Of a stretch of 34,405 nt of DNA, positions 16,177 to 23,105 are shown piece after piece (the first letter of the stretch is position 1; each line of letters begins with the position of its first letter). Source of the stretch: an uncultured Collinsella sp. (GTDB lineage: Bacteria; Actinomycetota; Coriobacteriia; Coriobacteriales; Coriobacteriaceae); NCBI GenBank assembly GCA_900544845.1, contig UQWV01000018.1, positions 1-34,405 on the forward strand, given 5' to 3'. The notes beneath the pieces were generated by a model. The model saw only the letters and a program-made list of their open reading frames with translations. It was not told the origin of the DNA and made no database searches. The position numbers were made by a program, and so were the translations under genes.

Positions 16177-17114
16177 TGGTTTCTCCCGGGGCAGGTCTTT
16201 CCGCCGTTGCGATCGTCGGTCCGACGGCGGTTGGTAAGAGTGGTGTTGCCGACCGTTTGGCGGCTCGTCTTTCGTCCGAAGTGCTGTCGTGCGATGCGAT
16301 GCAAATCTATCGCGGCATGGACATCGGTACCGCAAAGATGGCGCCCGATGAGTGTACGGCGCCGCTGCGTCTCGTCGACATTGTAGAGCCGGGTGTGGCG
16401 TACTCTGCGGCGCTTTATCAGGCTGACGCTCGCGCGCATGTTGAGCGTTTGCTTGGCGAGGGCCGCCTACCGGTGTTTTGCGGGGGCACAGGCTTGTATC
16501 TCAAGGCCGCCCTGGATGAGATGGATTTTCCCTCGGGCGAGCTTGAGGACGATCGTCGCGCGGGGTATCAGGAGCTTGCCGAGCGTATTGGCGAGGAAGA
16601 ACTGCATGCCCTGCTTGCCGAGCGCGATCCAGAATCAGCTGCTGTTATTCATCCGCATAACGTGCGGCGTGTGATTCGCGCGCTCGAAATGCACGATGAT
16701 GGCGTTTCCTATGCGCAGCAAAAGTCGCAGTTTAGTGTTCCGCGCGAGCATTATCATGCGTTATGGTTTGGCCTGACGCGAAATCGCGAGGTGCTCTATG
16801 AACGCATTAACCTACGTGTCGATGTGATGTTTGAGCAGGGTCTTGTTGATGAGGTTCGCGGTCTTATGGACCAGGGGCTGGGAGATGCCCTGACTTCGAT
16901 GCAGGCAATTGGCTATAAAGAGATCATCGATGCTTTCAATGGCGTGACGAGCATGGATGAGGCTCGCGAACTCATTAAGATGCGTTCGCGTCGCTATGCC
17001 AAACGTCAGCTTTCGTGGTTTAAGCGCGATGACCGTATCGCGTGGTTTGATATGGATGAATGTACGATCGATGAGGTCGTTGAGGATATCCTGCATCGTA
17101 TTGAGGCTGCCTAA
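16176..17114 (+). CDS. miaA: tRNA dimethylallyltransferase MiaA
   Basis: 312 residues, typical length. It transfers dimethylallyl from DMAPP to A37 of tRNA, making the substrate of MiaB. The P-loop is GPTAVGKS (15-22). The LSCDAMQIYRGMDIGTAK segment is the family hallmark containing the catalytic aspartate and the DMAPP-site residues. CGGTGLYLKA and the C-terminal MQAIGYKEI segment are also diagnostic, as is RRYAKRQLSWFKRD. The ATG overlaps the miaB stop by one base (TAATG), and hflX overlaps the miaA stop the same way, giving a tightly coupled miaB-miaA-hflX operon. Confidence 0.97.
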   Translation: MVSPGAGLSAVAIVGPTAVGKSGVADRLAARLSSEVLSCDAMQIYRGMDIGTAKMAPDECTAPLRLVDIVEPGVAYSAALYQADARAHVERLLGEGRLPVFCGGTGLYLKAALDEMDFPSGELEDDRRAGYQELAERIGEEELHALLAERDPESAAVIHPHNVRRVIRALEMHDDGVSYAQQKSQFSVPREHYHALWFGLTRNREVLYERINLRVDVMFEQGLVDEVRGLMDQGLGDALTSMQAIGYKEIIDAFNGVTSMDEARELIKMRSRRYAKRQLSWFKRDDRIAWFDMDECTIDEVVEDILHRIEAA

Positions 17115-18403
17115 TGGCCCGTTTCCCCCTTGTTCCCACGGCACCCGAGCCCGAGCGTGCCATTTTAGTTGGTGTTGAGTGGCGCGACAATGCATGGCCG
17201 CTCGATCGCTCGCTTGATGAGCTGGAGCGTCTTGCCCACACAGCTGGTGCCCAGAGCGTGGCACGCTTGTCGCAGCGTTTGGTAAAGCCGTATCCTAAAT
17301 CGTTTATCGGTTCCGGTAAGGTTGAAGAGCTGTGCGGCCTGGTGCATCGCATGGATGCCGATGTCGTTATTTTTGACGACGACCTGACCCCCTCGCAGCA
17401 ATCCTATTTGGAGAAAGCCGTGGGCGAGCCGGTAAAGATTATCGATCGTACAGCACTGATCCTGGATATCTTTGGCCTGCATGCTCAGACGCGTGAGGGA
17501 CGCCTGCAGGTACAGCTGGCACAGCTTCAATATTTGTTGCCTCGCTTGCGTGGCATGTGGAGCCATCTCGCCAAGGAGCAGACGCGCGGCGGCATCGGCT
17601 CACGTTTTGGTCAGGGCGAAAGTCAGCTCGAGGTCGACCGTCGCCTCATTCGTAATAAGATCGCTGCGCTTCGTCGTGAGCTCAAGCAGGTTGAACAGCG
17701 TCGCGATGTTCAATCCAAGAGCCGCATTGAGTCACCGGCGTTTCGCGTCGCGTTAGCCGGTTATACCAATGCCGGTAAATCGACGTTGCTCAATCGTCTG
17801 ACCGGCTCTACGGTACTTTCGCAGGACAAGCTGTTTGCTACGCTCGACCCTACGACGCGTTCGTATCGCCTGCCCGGCGGTCGCGGCATGACGATTACCG
17901 ATACCGTCGGCTTTATTCAAAAGCTGCCGCATGGTCTGGTCGATGCCTTTAAATCGACGCTGTCCGAGGTGTTGGGTGCCGATCTAATTCTCAAAGTCGT
18001 AGATGCGTCTGACGAGGACTATGAGCGGCAGCTGGAGGCTGTCGACCGCGTGCTTGATGAGATCGGCGCCGGAGAGCGTTTAACGCTGACCGTATTCAAT
18101 AAAATCGATCTTCTCGATAGCGTCGATCGATTGAGTTTCCGTCGTCGTTATCCCGAAGCCGTTCTGTTCTCGGCCCAGACGGGTGAGGGACTCGACGATC
18201 TCGTCGACCGTATTGCTCGCGAGGCAGCTGCCACCGATGTGTTGCTCTCCGCTGATATTCCGTATCGCGAGGGCGCTCTCATCACGCTGGTGCATGAGCA
18301 GGGAACCCTTCTGCATGAGGAATATCTCGAGGACGGCGTTCGCATTGTGGCGAAACTGCCGGCTCGTATTGCACCGCGGCTTGAGCGTTATCGTACCGAG
18401 TAG
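17114..18403 (+). CDS. hflX: Ribosome-associated GTPase HflX
   Basis: 429 residues. HflX splits stalled ribosomes, especially under heat or antibiotic stress. The N-terminal HflX domain includes FIGSGKVEEL and the glycine-rich QTRGGIGSRFGQGESQLEVD linker with a helical segment. The GTPase domain has G1 GYTNAGKST (216-224), G2 and G3 around FATLDPTTR and DTVGF, and G4 NKID. The gene overlaps miaA by one base, and its last 16 bases overlap the 3' end of the convergent gene on the minus strand, so no separate terminator can lie between them. Confidence 0.97.
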   Translation: MARFPLVPTAPEPERAILVGVEWRDNAWPLDRSLDELERLAHTAGAQSVARLSQRLVKPYPKSFIGSGKVEELCGLVHRMDADVVIFDDDLTPSQQSYLEKAVGEPVKIIDRTALILDIFGLHAQTREGRLQVQLAQLQYLLPRLRGMWSHLAKEQTRGGIGSRFGQGESQLEVDRRLIRNKIAALRRELKQVEQRRDVQSKSRIESPAFRVALAGYTNAGKSTLLNRLTGSTVLSQDKLFATLDPTTRSYRLPGGRGMTITDTVGFIQKLPHGLVDAFKSTLSEVLGADLILKVVDASDEDYERQLEAVDRVLDEIGAGERLTLTVFNKIDLLDSVDRLSFRRRYPEAVLFSAQTGEGLDDLVDRIAREAAATDVLLSADIPYREGALITLVHEQGTLLHEEYLEDGVRIVAKLPARIAPRLERYRTE

Positions 18404-19092
18404 ATGAACTTCAAAATGCCCAGAATGATGGGCTGATGCAGTAGATAAAAGGGGAGTGCATGGCGTCCAAGGCTGGCGAGCGCCGGCAGGGGGTTGGCGT
18501 AGGCCCAGCTAGGGACGGTCTTATCGATTCCCTGCGCTATATGTGCGGCGAAGTATCCTGCAAGATACATAAAGATAAACGGAATGATGGGGTAGTAATC
18601 ACCTGAAGCAAACCCAGGGCTCGGAAATCCCAGCCACGCAAGGTAGGGGACAGGGTACATCTTTTTGGGGGTGCTCCAGGTGAGGGCGAACAACACAAGG
18701 CATAGGGACATACCCCATCTCGCCGATATCTTCTTGAGGTCGGGATCGGTTAACGCCACGATGCCGGTACATGCGGCCATGCAGTAGATGATGCCAAAAT
18801 TAACTGAATCGTCGACTGAGACAAGTGTTGTTGCCAACCAGACGACGAGTGCTGCTAAGGCGTATTTGGCGGCACGTTTGATATTGTTGCGCGAAAGGGT
18901 GCACATCCAACCCGCGATAAACAAAAAAACCCAGCTGATGCTGGCGCGCCAGATGTCTTGAAAGACTGACTGGGTAAACCAGGGCATATCCCAGCCGTAC
19001 AGGTAGGCGAAATCATAGCAAGCGTGAAAACCTGCCATAGAAATCATCGTAAACCCGCGGACGGTATCAAAGATAGTGATGCGTTTTTGCAT
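18388..19092 (-). CDS. Multi-pass membrane protein, heparan-alpha-glucosaminide N-acetyltransferase (DUF1624) type
   Basis: 234 residues with about seven hydrophobic helices. The N-terminal segment FDTVRGFTMISMAGFHACYD, with an arginine followed by a histidine inside the first helix region, is typical of the HGSNAT-catalytic/acyltransferase-3-like superfamily (DUF1624). These proteins are thought to move acyl groups across the membrane. The substrate is unknown. The C-terminal LGRHALPFYLLHQPI motif with a conserved His is also typical. The ATG overlaps the lexA stop by one base (TAATG), so it is co-translated with lexA and should be transcribed from the LexA-controlled promoter. Its 3' end overlaps hflX by 16 bases. 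Confidence 0.78.
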   Translation of the reverse strand: MQKRITIFDTVRGFTMISMAGFHACYDFAYLYGWDMPWFTQSVFQDIWRASISWVFLFIAGWMCTLSRNNIKRAAKYALAALVVWLATTLVSVDDSVNFGIIYCMAACTGIVALTDPDLKKISARWGMSLCLVLFALTWSTPKKMYPVPYLAWLGFPSPGFASGDYYPIIPFIFMYLAGYFAAHIAQGIDKTVPSWAYANPLPALASLGRHALPFYLLHQPIILGILKFIYSVR

Positions 19093-19736
19093 TACGAGAA
19101 CCGGCGCATCAAGCCGACGACTTTGCCCAGGATAACGGGATTCGTTGCATAGATGGGCTCCATAGTGTCGTTCTCGGGCTGCAAGCGCACGCGCCCCTGC
19201 TCCTTGTAGAACGTCTTGACGGTCGCCGAACCATCAATCATGGCCACGACAATTTCGCCGTTCATGGCACTTTTTTGTTCACGGACGATGATGTAATCGC
19301 CATTGAAGATGCCGACATTGATCATTGAGCTCCCATGCACCTCAAGGATAAAGGAACCCTGATCAGTGGCGATTTCGGTCGGGATAGTAAACGTGTCTTC
19401 GATATTCTGCTCGGCCAGAATGGGAATCCCAGCCGCGACGCGACCAACGAGCGGTAGCGAGACCGTTCCGCGAGGTGCGGTGGGCTCGTCAGATTTAGAA
19501 ATTGAGACAGAGGAACCGTCCTCGTTAAAGAGTTCCAGGGCGCGCGGTTTGGTGGCATCGCGCTTGAGTAGCCCGCGCGCCTCCAGGGCAGAGAGATGGG
19601 CGTGCACGGTGCTGGGGGAGGAAAGGCCCACGGCAGAAGCCATTTCGCGCACGCTGGGCGGATAACCCTTCTCCTGCTGATATTCCTTGATGAAGTCGTA
19701 AATTTGCTGCTGACGCTTGGTAATTTTGCGAGCCAT
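19092..19736 (-). CDS. lexA: SOS repressor LexA
   Basis: 214 residues. LexA represses DNA-damage genes and cleaves itself when RecA filaments form. The N-terminal winged helix covers ITKRQQQIYDFIKEYQ to KPRALEL. The cleavage site is A102-G103 in GRVAAGIP. The catalytic pair is S137 (HGSSM) and K174 (ATVKTF). The start ATG 19736 is supported by an upstream AGAGGA; in-frame ATG or TTG codons further upstream lie in the operator region. Its divergent upstream gap contains three LexA-type boxes, so it is autoregulated. The downstream membrane acyltransferase gene overlaps its stop. Confidence 0.97.
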   Translation of the reverse strand: MARKITKRQQQIYDFIKEYQQEKGYPPSVREMASAVGLSSPSTVHAHLSALEARGLLKRDATKPRALELFNEDGSSVSISKSDEPTAPRGTVSLPLVGRVAAGIPILAEQNIEDTFTIPTEIATDQGSFILEVHGSSMINVGIFNGDYIIVREQKSAMNGEIVVAMIDGSATVKTFYKEQGRVRLQPENDTMEPIYATNPVILGKVVGLMRRFS

Positions 19737-19760
19737 CAGGGCATCCTCTCTACCCATGCC

Positions 19761-19772
19761 AAACAAATGTTC
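19761..19772. promoter_or_regulatory. Third, imperfect LexA box near the lexA start
   Basis: Read on the minus strand this is GAACATTTGTTT, one base short of the GAAC-N4-GTTC palindrome. It lies 25 bases upstream of the lexA ATG. It may be a weak or auxiliary operator. Confidence 0.5.
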
Positions 19773-19781
19773 GAATTTTGC

Positions 19782-19810
19782 TTGACAGGAACAACTGTTC
19801 GAAGATAATA
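19782..19810 (+). promoter_or_regulatory. Promoter of the LysM gene with LexA box in the spacer
   Basis: A perfect TTGACA (19782-19787) is followed after 16 bases by GATAAT (19804-19809). The spacer holds GAACAACTGTTC (19789-19800), an exact GAAC-N4-GTTC LexA operator. The layout is the same as in the recA promoter of this window, so LexA binding should block the promoter. Confidence 0.8.
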
Positions 19811-19816
19811 ATAACC

Positions 19817-19828
19817 GAACATTCGTTC
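19817..19828. promoter_or_regulatory. Second exact LexA box, lexA/LysM gap
   Basis: GAACATTCGTTC is a second exact GAAC-N4-GTTC operator. Its centre is 28 bases from that of the first, so the two face similar sides of the helix at slightly under three turns. It lies near the predicted start of the rightward transcript and is placed to help repress both directions. Confidence 0.8.
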
Positions 19829-19896
19829 TCGCGCTAGATATTTTTGTCCGCGCGGCTTGATAAAACTGTTCTCAGCAAAACACGCGAGAGGAGAAC

Positions 19897-20349
19897 ATGA
19901 TGAACGCAACGAATATGGTCCAGGGTAACCTCGCCCTTAAGCTCGAGACGCCTGCAGAACCCACATTTACGGTTGTTCAGGGTGGCCGCTCCGGCATTCA
20001 GCCTTTGACCGTAAAGCCTGCGCGCAATCAGCAGGCTGTAGTCGCGCCGGCCCGCGCTGCCCTGAAGGTTTCGACGATTGTCGCCGTTGCCGTTGCGTTT
20101 ACGCTCTTCTTTGTCCTCGCTACGTCGGTCTTTAACGCTCGTCACGCTGCGTATGCCGAGTCCGTTTCCAACATTACCTACGAGACTATTCGCGTTCAGC
20201 CTGGCGATTCTCTTTGGTCGCTTGCCGAGGAATATCCAATCGAAGGCCTTTCCACGCAAGAGACTTCCGATATGATCCGTAACGTCAATCATCTGGAGCA
20301 TGGTTCGCTCGCCGCCGGTGCGCATCTTAAGGTTCCCGCTCGTTCGTAA
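19897..20349 (+). CDS. Small LysM membrane protein, likely SOS-induced division inhibitor
   Basis: 150 residues. Residues 1-57 are cytoplasmic, a single membrane helix spans about 58-79, and a C-terminal LysM domain (about 96-147, YETIRVQPGDSLWSLAEEY) should bind peptidoglycan outside. The gene diverges from lexA, has LexA boxes in its promoter, and precedes nrdR. This is the order of the mycobacterial Rv2719c (ChiZ) and corynebacterial DivS loci. The equivalent in Bacillus is YneA. These small SOS proteins delay cell division after DNA damage. The same role is inferred here. ATG 19897 is directly followed by ATG 19900, which has better spacing from AGGAG. Confidence 0.85.
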   Translation: MMNATNMVQGNLALKLETPAEPTFTVVQGGRSGIQPLTVKPARNQQAVVAPARAALKVSTIVAVAVAFTLFFVLATSVFNARHAAYAESVSNITYETIRVQPGDSLWSLAEEYPIEGLSTQETSDMIRNVNHLEHGSLAAGAHLKVPARS

Positions 20350-20400
20350 TCATTATCGCGCTGCGCATGGTACCCTTGTTATCGTTTAAGAGGAGGTACC

Positions 20401-20844
20401 ATGCGCTGTCCCAAATGCGGCAAGGCACATACCCGCGTCGTTGATTCCCGTATGCAGGAGTCAAATAACACCATTAAGCGTCGTCGCGAATGTTGCTCGT
20501 GTAACTACCGCTTTACAACGTTTGAGCGATGTGAAGACCCAATCGAGGTCATTAAGTCAGACGGAACCAAGCAGCGGTTCGATCGCAATAAACTGCTCGT
20601 CGGCTTGATGCGCGCCACAATCAAGCGCGATATCGACACTAAGAAGCTCAATGAGATTATCGACGACATCGAGGTCGAGCTGCGCTCTCGCACACTGACG
20701 GCCGTCACGTCCCATGAGTTGGGTGACATGGTGCTCAAGCGCTTGGCCAAGATCGACAAGGTGGCCTACATTCGCTTTGCCTCGGTCTACCGCGATTTCA
20801 AAGACGTCGATGAGTTTCTGCAAGAGCTCGACAAGCTAAGGTGA
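20401..20844 (+). CDS. nrdR: Transcriptional repressor NrdR
   Basis: 147 residues, full length. NrdR senses ATP/dATP and represses ribonucleotide reductase genes. The zinc ribbon uses C3, C6, C31 and C34 (RCPKCGKAHTRVVDSR and ECCSCNYRF). The ATP-cone domain follows (VIKSDGTKQRFDRNKL to about residue 140). SD AGGAGG (20391-20396) sits just upstream. It lies 51 bases after the LysM gene and four bases before dut, so LexA may also influence nucleotide metabolism through read-through. No NRDR-box pair was recognised within the window. Confidence 0.97.
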   Translation: MRCPKCGKAHTRVVDSRMQESNNTIKRRRECCSCNYRFTTFERCEDPIEVIKSDGTKQRFDRNKLLVGLMRATIKRDIDTKKLNEIIDDIEVELRSRTLTAVTSHELGDMVLKRLAKIDKVAYIRFASVYRDFKDVDEFLQELDKLR

Positions 20845-20848
20845 TTCC

Positions 20849-21292
20849 ATGTCTAACATTACCGTCAACATAAAGCGTCTCGACCCCACCGTCGAGCTTC
20901 CCAAATACGCCCATCCCTCCGATGCCGGCTTGGATCTATGCTCCAACGAGGACTGCGTCCTGAAGCCCTTCGAACGCTGTCTGGTCTCTACGGGGCTGGC
21001 CATCGCCCTGCCCGATGGCTACGCCGGCTTCGTCCAGCCTCGCAGCGGCCTAGCTATTAAGCAGGGACTTTCTATAGTCAACACGCCTGGCCTCATCGAC
21101 GCCCACTACCGAGGAGAACTCAAGGTCATCCTCATTAACCTAGACCCCACGAACAACATCCAAATCAAAAAAGGCGACCGCATAGCCCAACTCGTCATCC
21201 AAGAAGTCCCCACGGTCAACCTCATAGAGGTAGACGAACTAGACGAAACCGACCGAGGCAAAGGAGGCTTCGGCTCCAGCGGCATCGCCTAG
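20849..21292 (+). CDS. dut: dUTP diphosphatase
   Basis: 147 residues. Trimeric dUTPase converts dUTP to dUMP, keeping uracil out of DNA and feeding thymidylate synthesis. All five motifs are present: DAGLDL (25-30), PRSGLA (64-69), GLIDAHYRGE (81-90), RIAQLV (111-116) and the Gly-rich RGKGGFGSSG (136-145). It begins four bases after nrdR and is probably co-transcribed. Codon use drifts along the gene: the last third uses ATA, CTA and CGA codons that are rare in the neighbouring genes. The stop is followed after 15 bases by a long palindrome. Confidence 0.96.
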   Translation: MSNITVNIKRLDPTVELPKYAHPSDAGLDLCSNEDCVLKPFERCLVSTGLAIALPDGYAGFVQPRSGLAIKQGLSIVNTPGLIDAHYRGELKVILINLDPTNNIQIKKGDRIAQLVIQEVPTVNLIEVDELDETDRGKGGFGSSGIA

Positions 21293-21307
21293 GGCGCTCG
21301 TATCCCT

Positions 21308-21410
21308 CCCGCCCGGGGCTTACCTATATCATTCCATGCTCAAACATTCTCGCGTCGCTTCGCTCGCTGCGAAACTGCGCGTGGAACGATATAGGTAAGC
21401 TCCGGGCGGG
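21308..21410 (+). repeat. Long palindromic repeat, copy A (downstream of dut)
   Basis: Arms 21308-21336 and 21382-21410 pair at 27 of 29 positions: CCCGCCCGG-g-GCTTACCTATATC-a-TTCCA with its complement. The 45-base interior starts TGCTCAAACATTCTCGC and ends GCGAAACTGCGCG. The transcript in the dut direction would form a very stable hairpin. A second copy of the same design lies at 21569-21672 in the opposite orientation. No target-site duplication is visible. It could be an unusual terminator, a MITE-like or REP-like element, or both. Confidence 0.85.
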
Positions 21411-21450
21411 CGGCTACTCGCTTGAAACAATATTTACTTTTCTAGAAAGC

Positions 21451-21485
21451 CGATGCGATAAAGGGACGCCTCCTTTGTCGCATCG
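21451..21485. repeat. 14-bp hairpin between the two long palindromes
   Basis: CGATGCGATAAAGG (21451-21464) pairs with CCTTTGTCGCATCG (21472-21485) through 14 pairs including one T-G wobble, with a seven-base loop. A T-rich stretch (TATTTATATTTT) follows about 10 bases later. It may be a plain terminator. Beyond it, at 21510-21543, TTCCCCT can pair with AGGGGAA, or CAGATTC with GAATCTG, but not both at once. Confidence 0.6.
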
Positions 21486-21568
21486 ACTTACTGTATTTAT
21501 ATTTTCTGGTTCCCCTTTGCAGATTCTACTGGAGGGGAATCTGGTATAGCTGCTAGTACGTAAACGCA

Positions 21569-21672
21569 GCTTACCTGCGGGAGGCCCCTATATATCGTCC
21601 CACGCGCAGTTTCGCAGCGAAGCGAGAATGTTTGAGCATGGGATGATATATAGGGGCCTCCCGCAGGTAAGC
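21569..21672 (-). repeat. Long palindromic repeat, copy B (downstream of the glycosyltransferase gene)
   Basis: Arms 21569-21602 and 21639-21672 match at 33 of 34 positions, starting GCTTACCTGCGGGAGG. The interior, read on the minus strand, is TGCTCAAACATTCTCGC followed by TTCGCTGCGAAACTGCGCG. This is the interior of copy A minus about nine bases. The outer arms differ from copy A, but each is self-complementary. It starts 13 bases after the minus-strand glycosyltransferase stop, so each copy sits right behind a gene and in that gene's orientation. Confidence 0.85.
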
Positions 21673-21685
21673 GGACATAAAGACG

Positions 21686-22987
21686 CTAGCGGATATGCGC
21701 GGGTTTTCCGCCCCAGTAGAAGCGGCAGAAGGCTCGTTTGCGCTTTTGGGGTTTGCCTACGAGCTCCATGGTGGCGATGGCGATGTCTTCGGCTGCGTGG
21801 GGGCGGCGTAGTACTTCGCCGTTGATGAGTAGGGCTTTGAGTGATTCGGGATGGTCGTGCAAGTGACGTAGGGTAACGATGAGCTCTCGTGCGGTGGTGA
21901 CATGCATGCTGGCGCCCATGCCGGTGAGCATGGTGGTGTTGGCCTTTTCCTGGCCATAGGACTTGCCCAGCAGAATCATCGGCAGATGTGCGCATAGGCA
22001 CTCGGTGACCGTGAGTCCGCCCGATTTGAGGATTGCCAGGTCGCATCCGTGCATGAGGGCCGCCATGTCGTCAACATAGTCCAACACCGTGACGTTCTCG
22101 AGCTTCATGGCATCGAAGAGCGTCTTCAGCCGGGTGGCATACTCCACGTCTTTGCCGGGCAAAAAGACAAAGTGCATGTCTTCGAAGCTGCGTAGGAAGG
22201 GGAGGGTGCGGTCCATCTCCGCGCGAAAGCGAACGTACGGTTGAGGCAAGCTGGCACCGGCCATTACCAGCACGACGGTCTTGTCGGTGGGGAGGTTGAA
22301 CTTAGCTAGCTCTTCCTCGCGATCGTAATCCGTGTCGAATCCGGCGCGAATAGGAATGCCGGTAATGCGAATCTTTGTCTCGAGCACCTTGCGCGGACGC
22401 AGCGTTTCGGCCATAAATTCGTTGGCAACACAGAATAAATCGGTGTCCTTGTGGGGCCACCATCCCTCGACTTCGTAGTCGGTCGGTACGCAGACGACCG
22501 GATAATCGATTCCCGTAATTACGCGGGCGCCCACGGCAACATTGGCTGCCGTGATGTGCGTTGCAACCACGGCTATGGGCCTGCGGCTACGAATATATTC
22601 GTTGAAGGCGGGGAACATAATTCGCGACCATGCCGTTCCGCCACCCCAGAGAAGATGTCCCGTAAGCGTATATCGCCAGGTCAGGTCGTAAATGGGGCGC
22701 GTGGCTCCCGTAAAAGAAGCCGCGGTTTTATTGCCGTCGAAATTAATACGTCCAAAATCAAGGATATCGAGTACTTCAATCTCAACGTCCTCGGGGATGC
22801 CATTGGTGCCGCGGATAAGGTCGAATGCCTGCGCAATCGCATTTGCGGCGGCCTTGTGGCCCGAGCCAACGGAGGCGTGCACGATGGTCACGAGAGGTTT
22901 TTGCTGAGCCAGGAGCGTGGTTTGCTCCGATTGGGGAGTGCTGTGCGTGAGCAGGGGAGCGTCGTCACTCGTCTGCGCCTGGTCCAT
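21686..22987 (-). CDS. MGDG-synthase/UgtP-type glycosyltransferase
   Basis: 433 residues of GT-B fold. The N-terminal MGDG-synthase domain shows IVHASVGSGHKAAANAIAQA. The C-terminal glycosyltransferase-28-like domain shows DDMAALMHGCDLAILKSGG and TVTECLCAHLPMILLG, the nucleotide-sugar binding part. Relatives move glucose or galactose onto diacylglycerol for glycolipids and lipoteichoic-acid anchors; the exact sugar is unknown. ATG 22987 is chosen because GGGGAG lies six bases upstream. The in-frame ATG at 23026 overlaps a TACAAT -10-like element and is probably untranslated. It diverges from trxB across about 118 bases. Confidence 0.85.
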   Translation of the reverse strand: MDQAQTSDDAPLLTHSTPQSEQTTLLAQQKPLVTIVHASVGSGHKAAANAIAQAFDLIRGTNGIPEDVEIEVLDILDFGRINFDGNKTAASFTGATRPIYDLTWRYTLTGHLLWGGGTAWSRIMFPAFNEYIRSRRPIAVVATHITAANVAVGARVITGIDYPVVCVPTDYEVEGWWPHKDTDLFCVANEFMAETLRPRKVLETKIRITGIPIRAGFDTDYDREEELAKFNLPTDKTVVLVMAGASLPQPYVRFRAEMDRTLPFLRSFEDMHFVFLPGKDVEYATRLKTLFDAMKLENVTVLDYVDDMAALMHGCDLAILKSGGLTVTECLCAHLPMILLGKSYGQEKANTTMLTGMGASMHVTTARELIVTLRHLHDHPESLKALLINGEVLRRPHAAEDIAIATMELVGKPQKRKRAFCRFYWGGKPAHIR

Positions 22988-23105
22988 CGATAACTCCCCT
23001 TCAGCTTTGTAATACGGATTTATCATTGTAGTGCATGAGTGTCACGTTCACGTAAATTTGGGTATGAGCGCAAAGAACGACAACGTTTCGACGAAAGGAC
23101 GCTTC

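Noticed and set aside
19768..19780. tRNA T-loop-like GTTCGAATTTTG
   Set aside because: No cloverleaf can be drawn around it. It is part of a LexA-type half-site region. No tRNA or rRNA gene was recognised anywhere in the window.
21308..21672. CRISPR array
   Set aside because: There are only two copies, in opposite orientation and with different arms, about 150 bases apart, and no cas genes.
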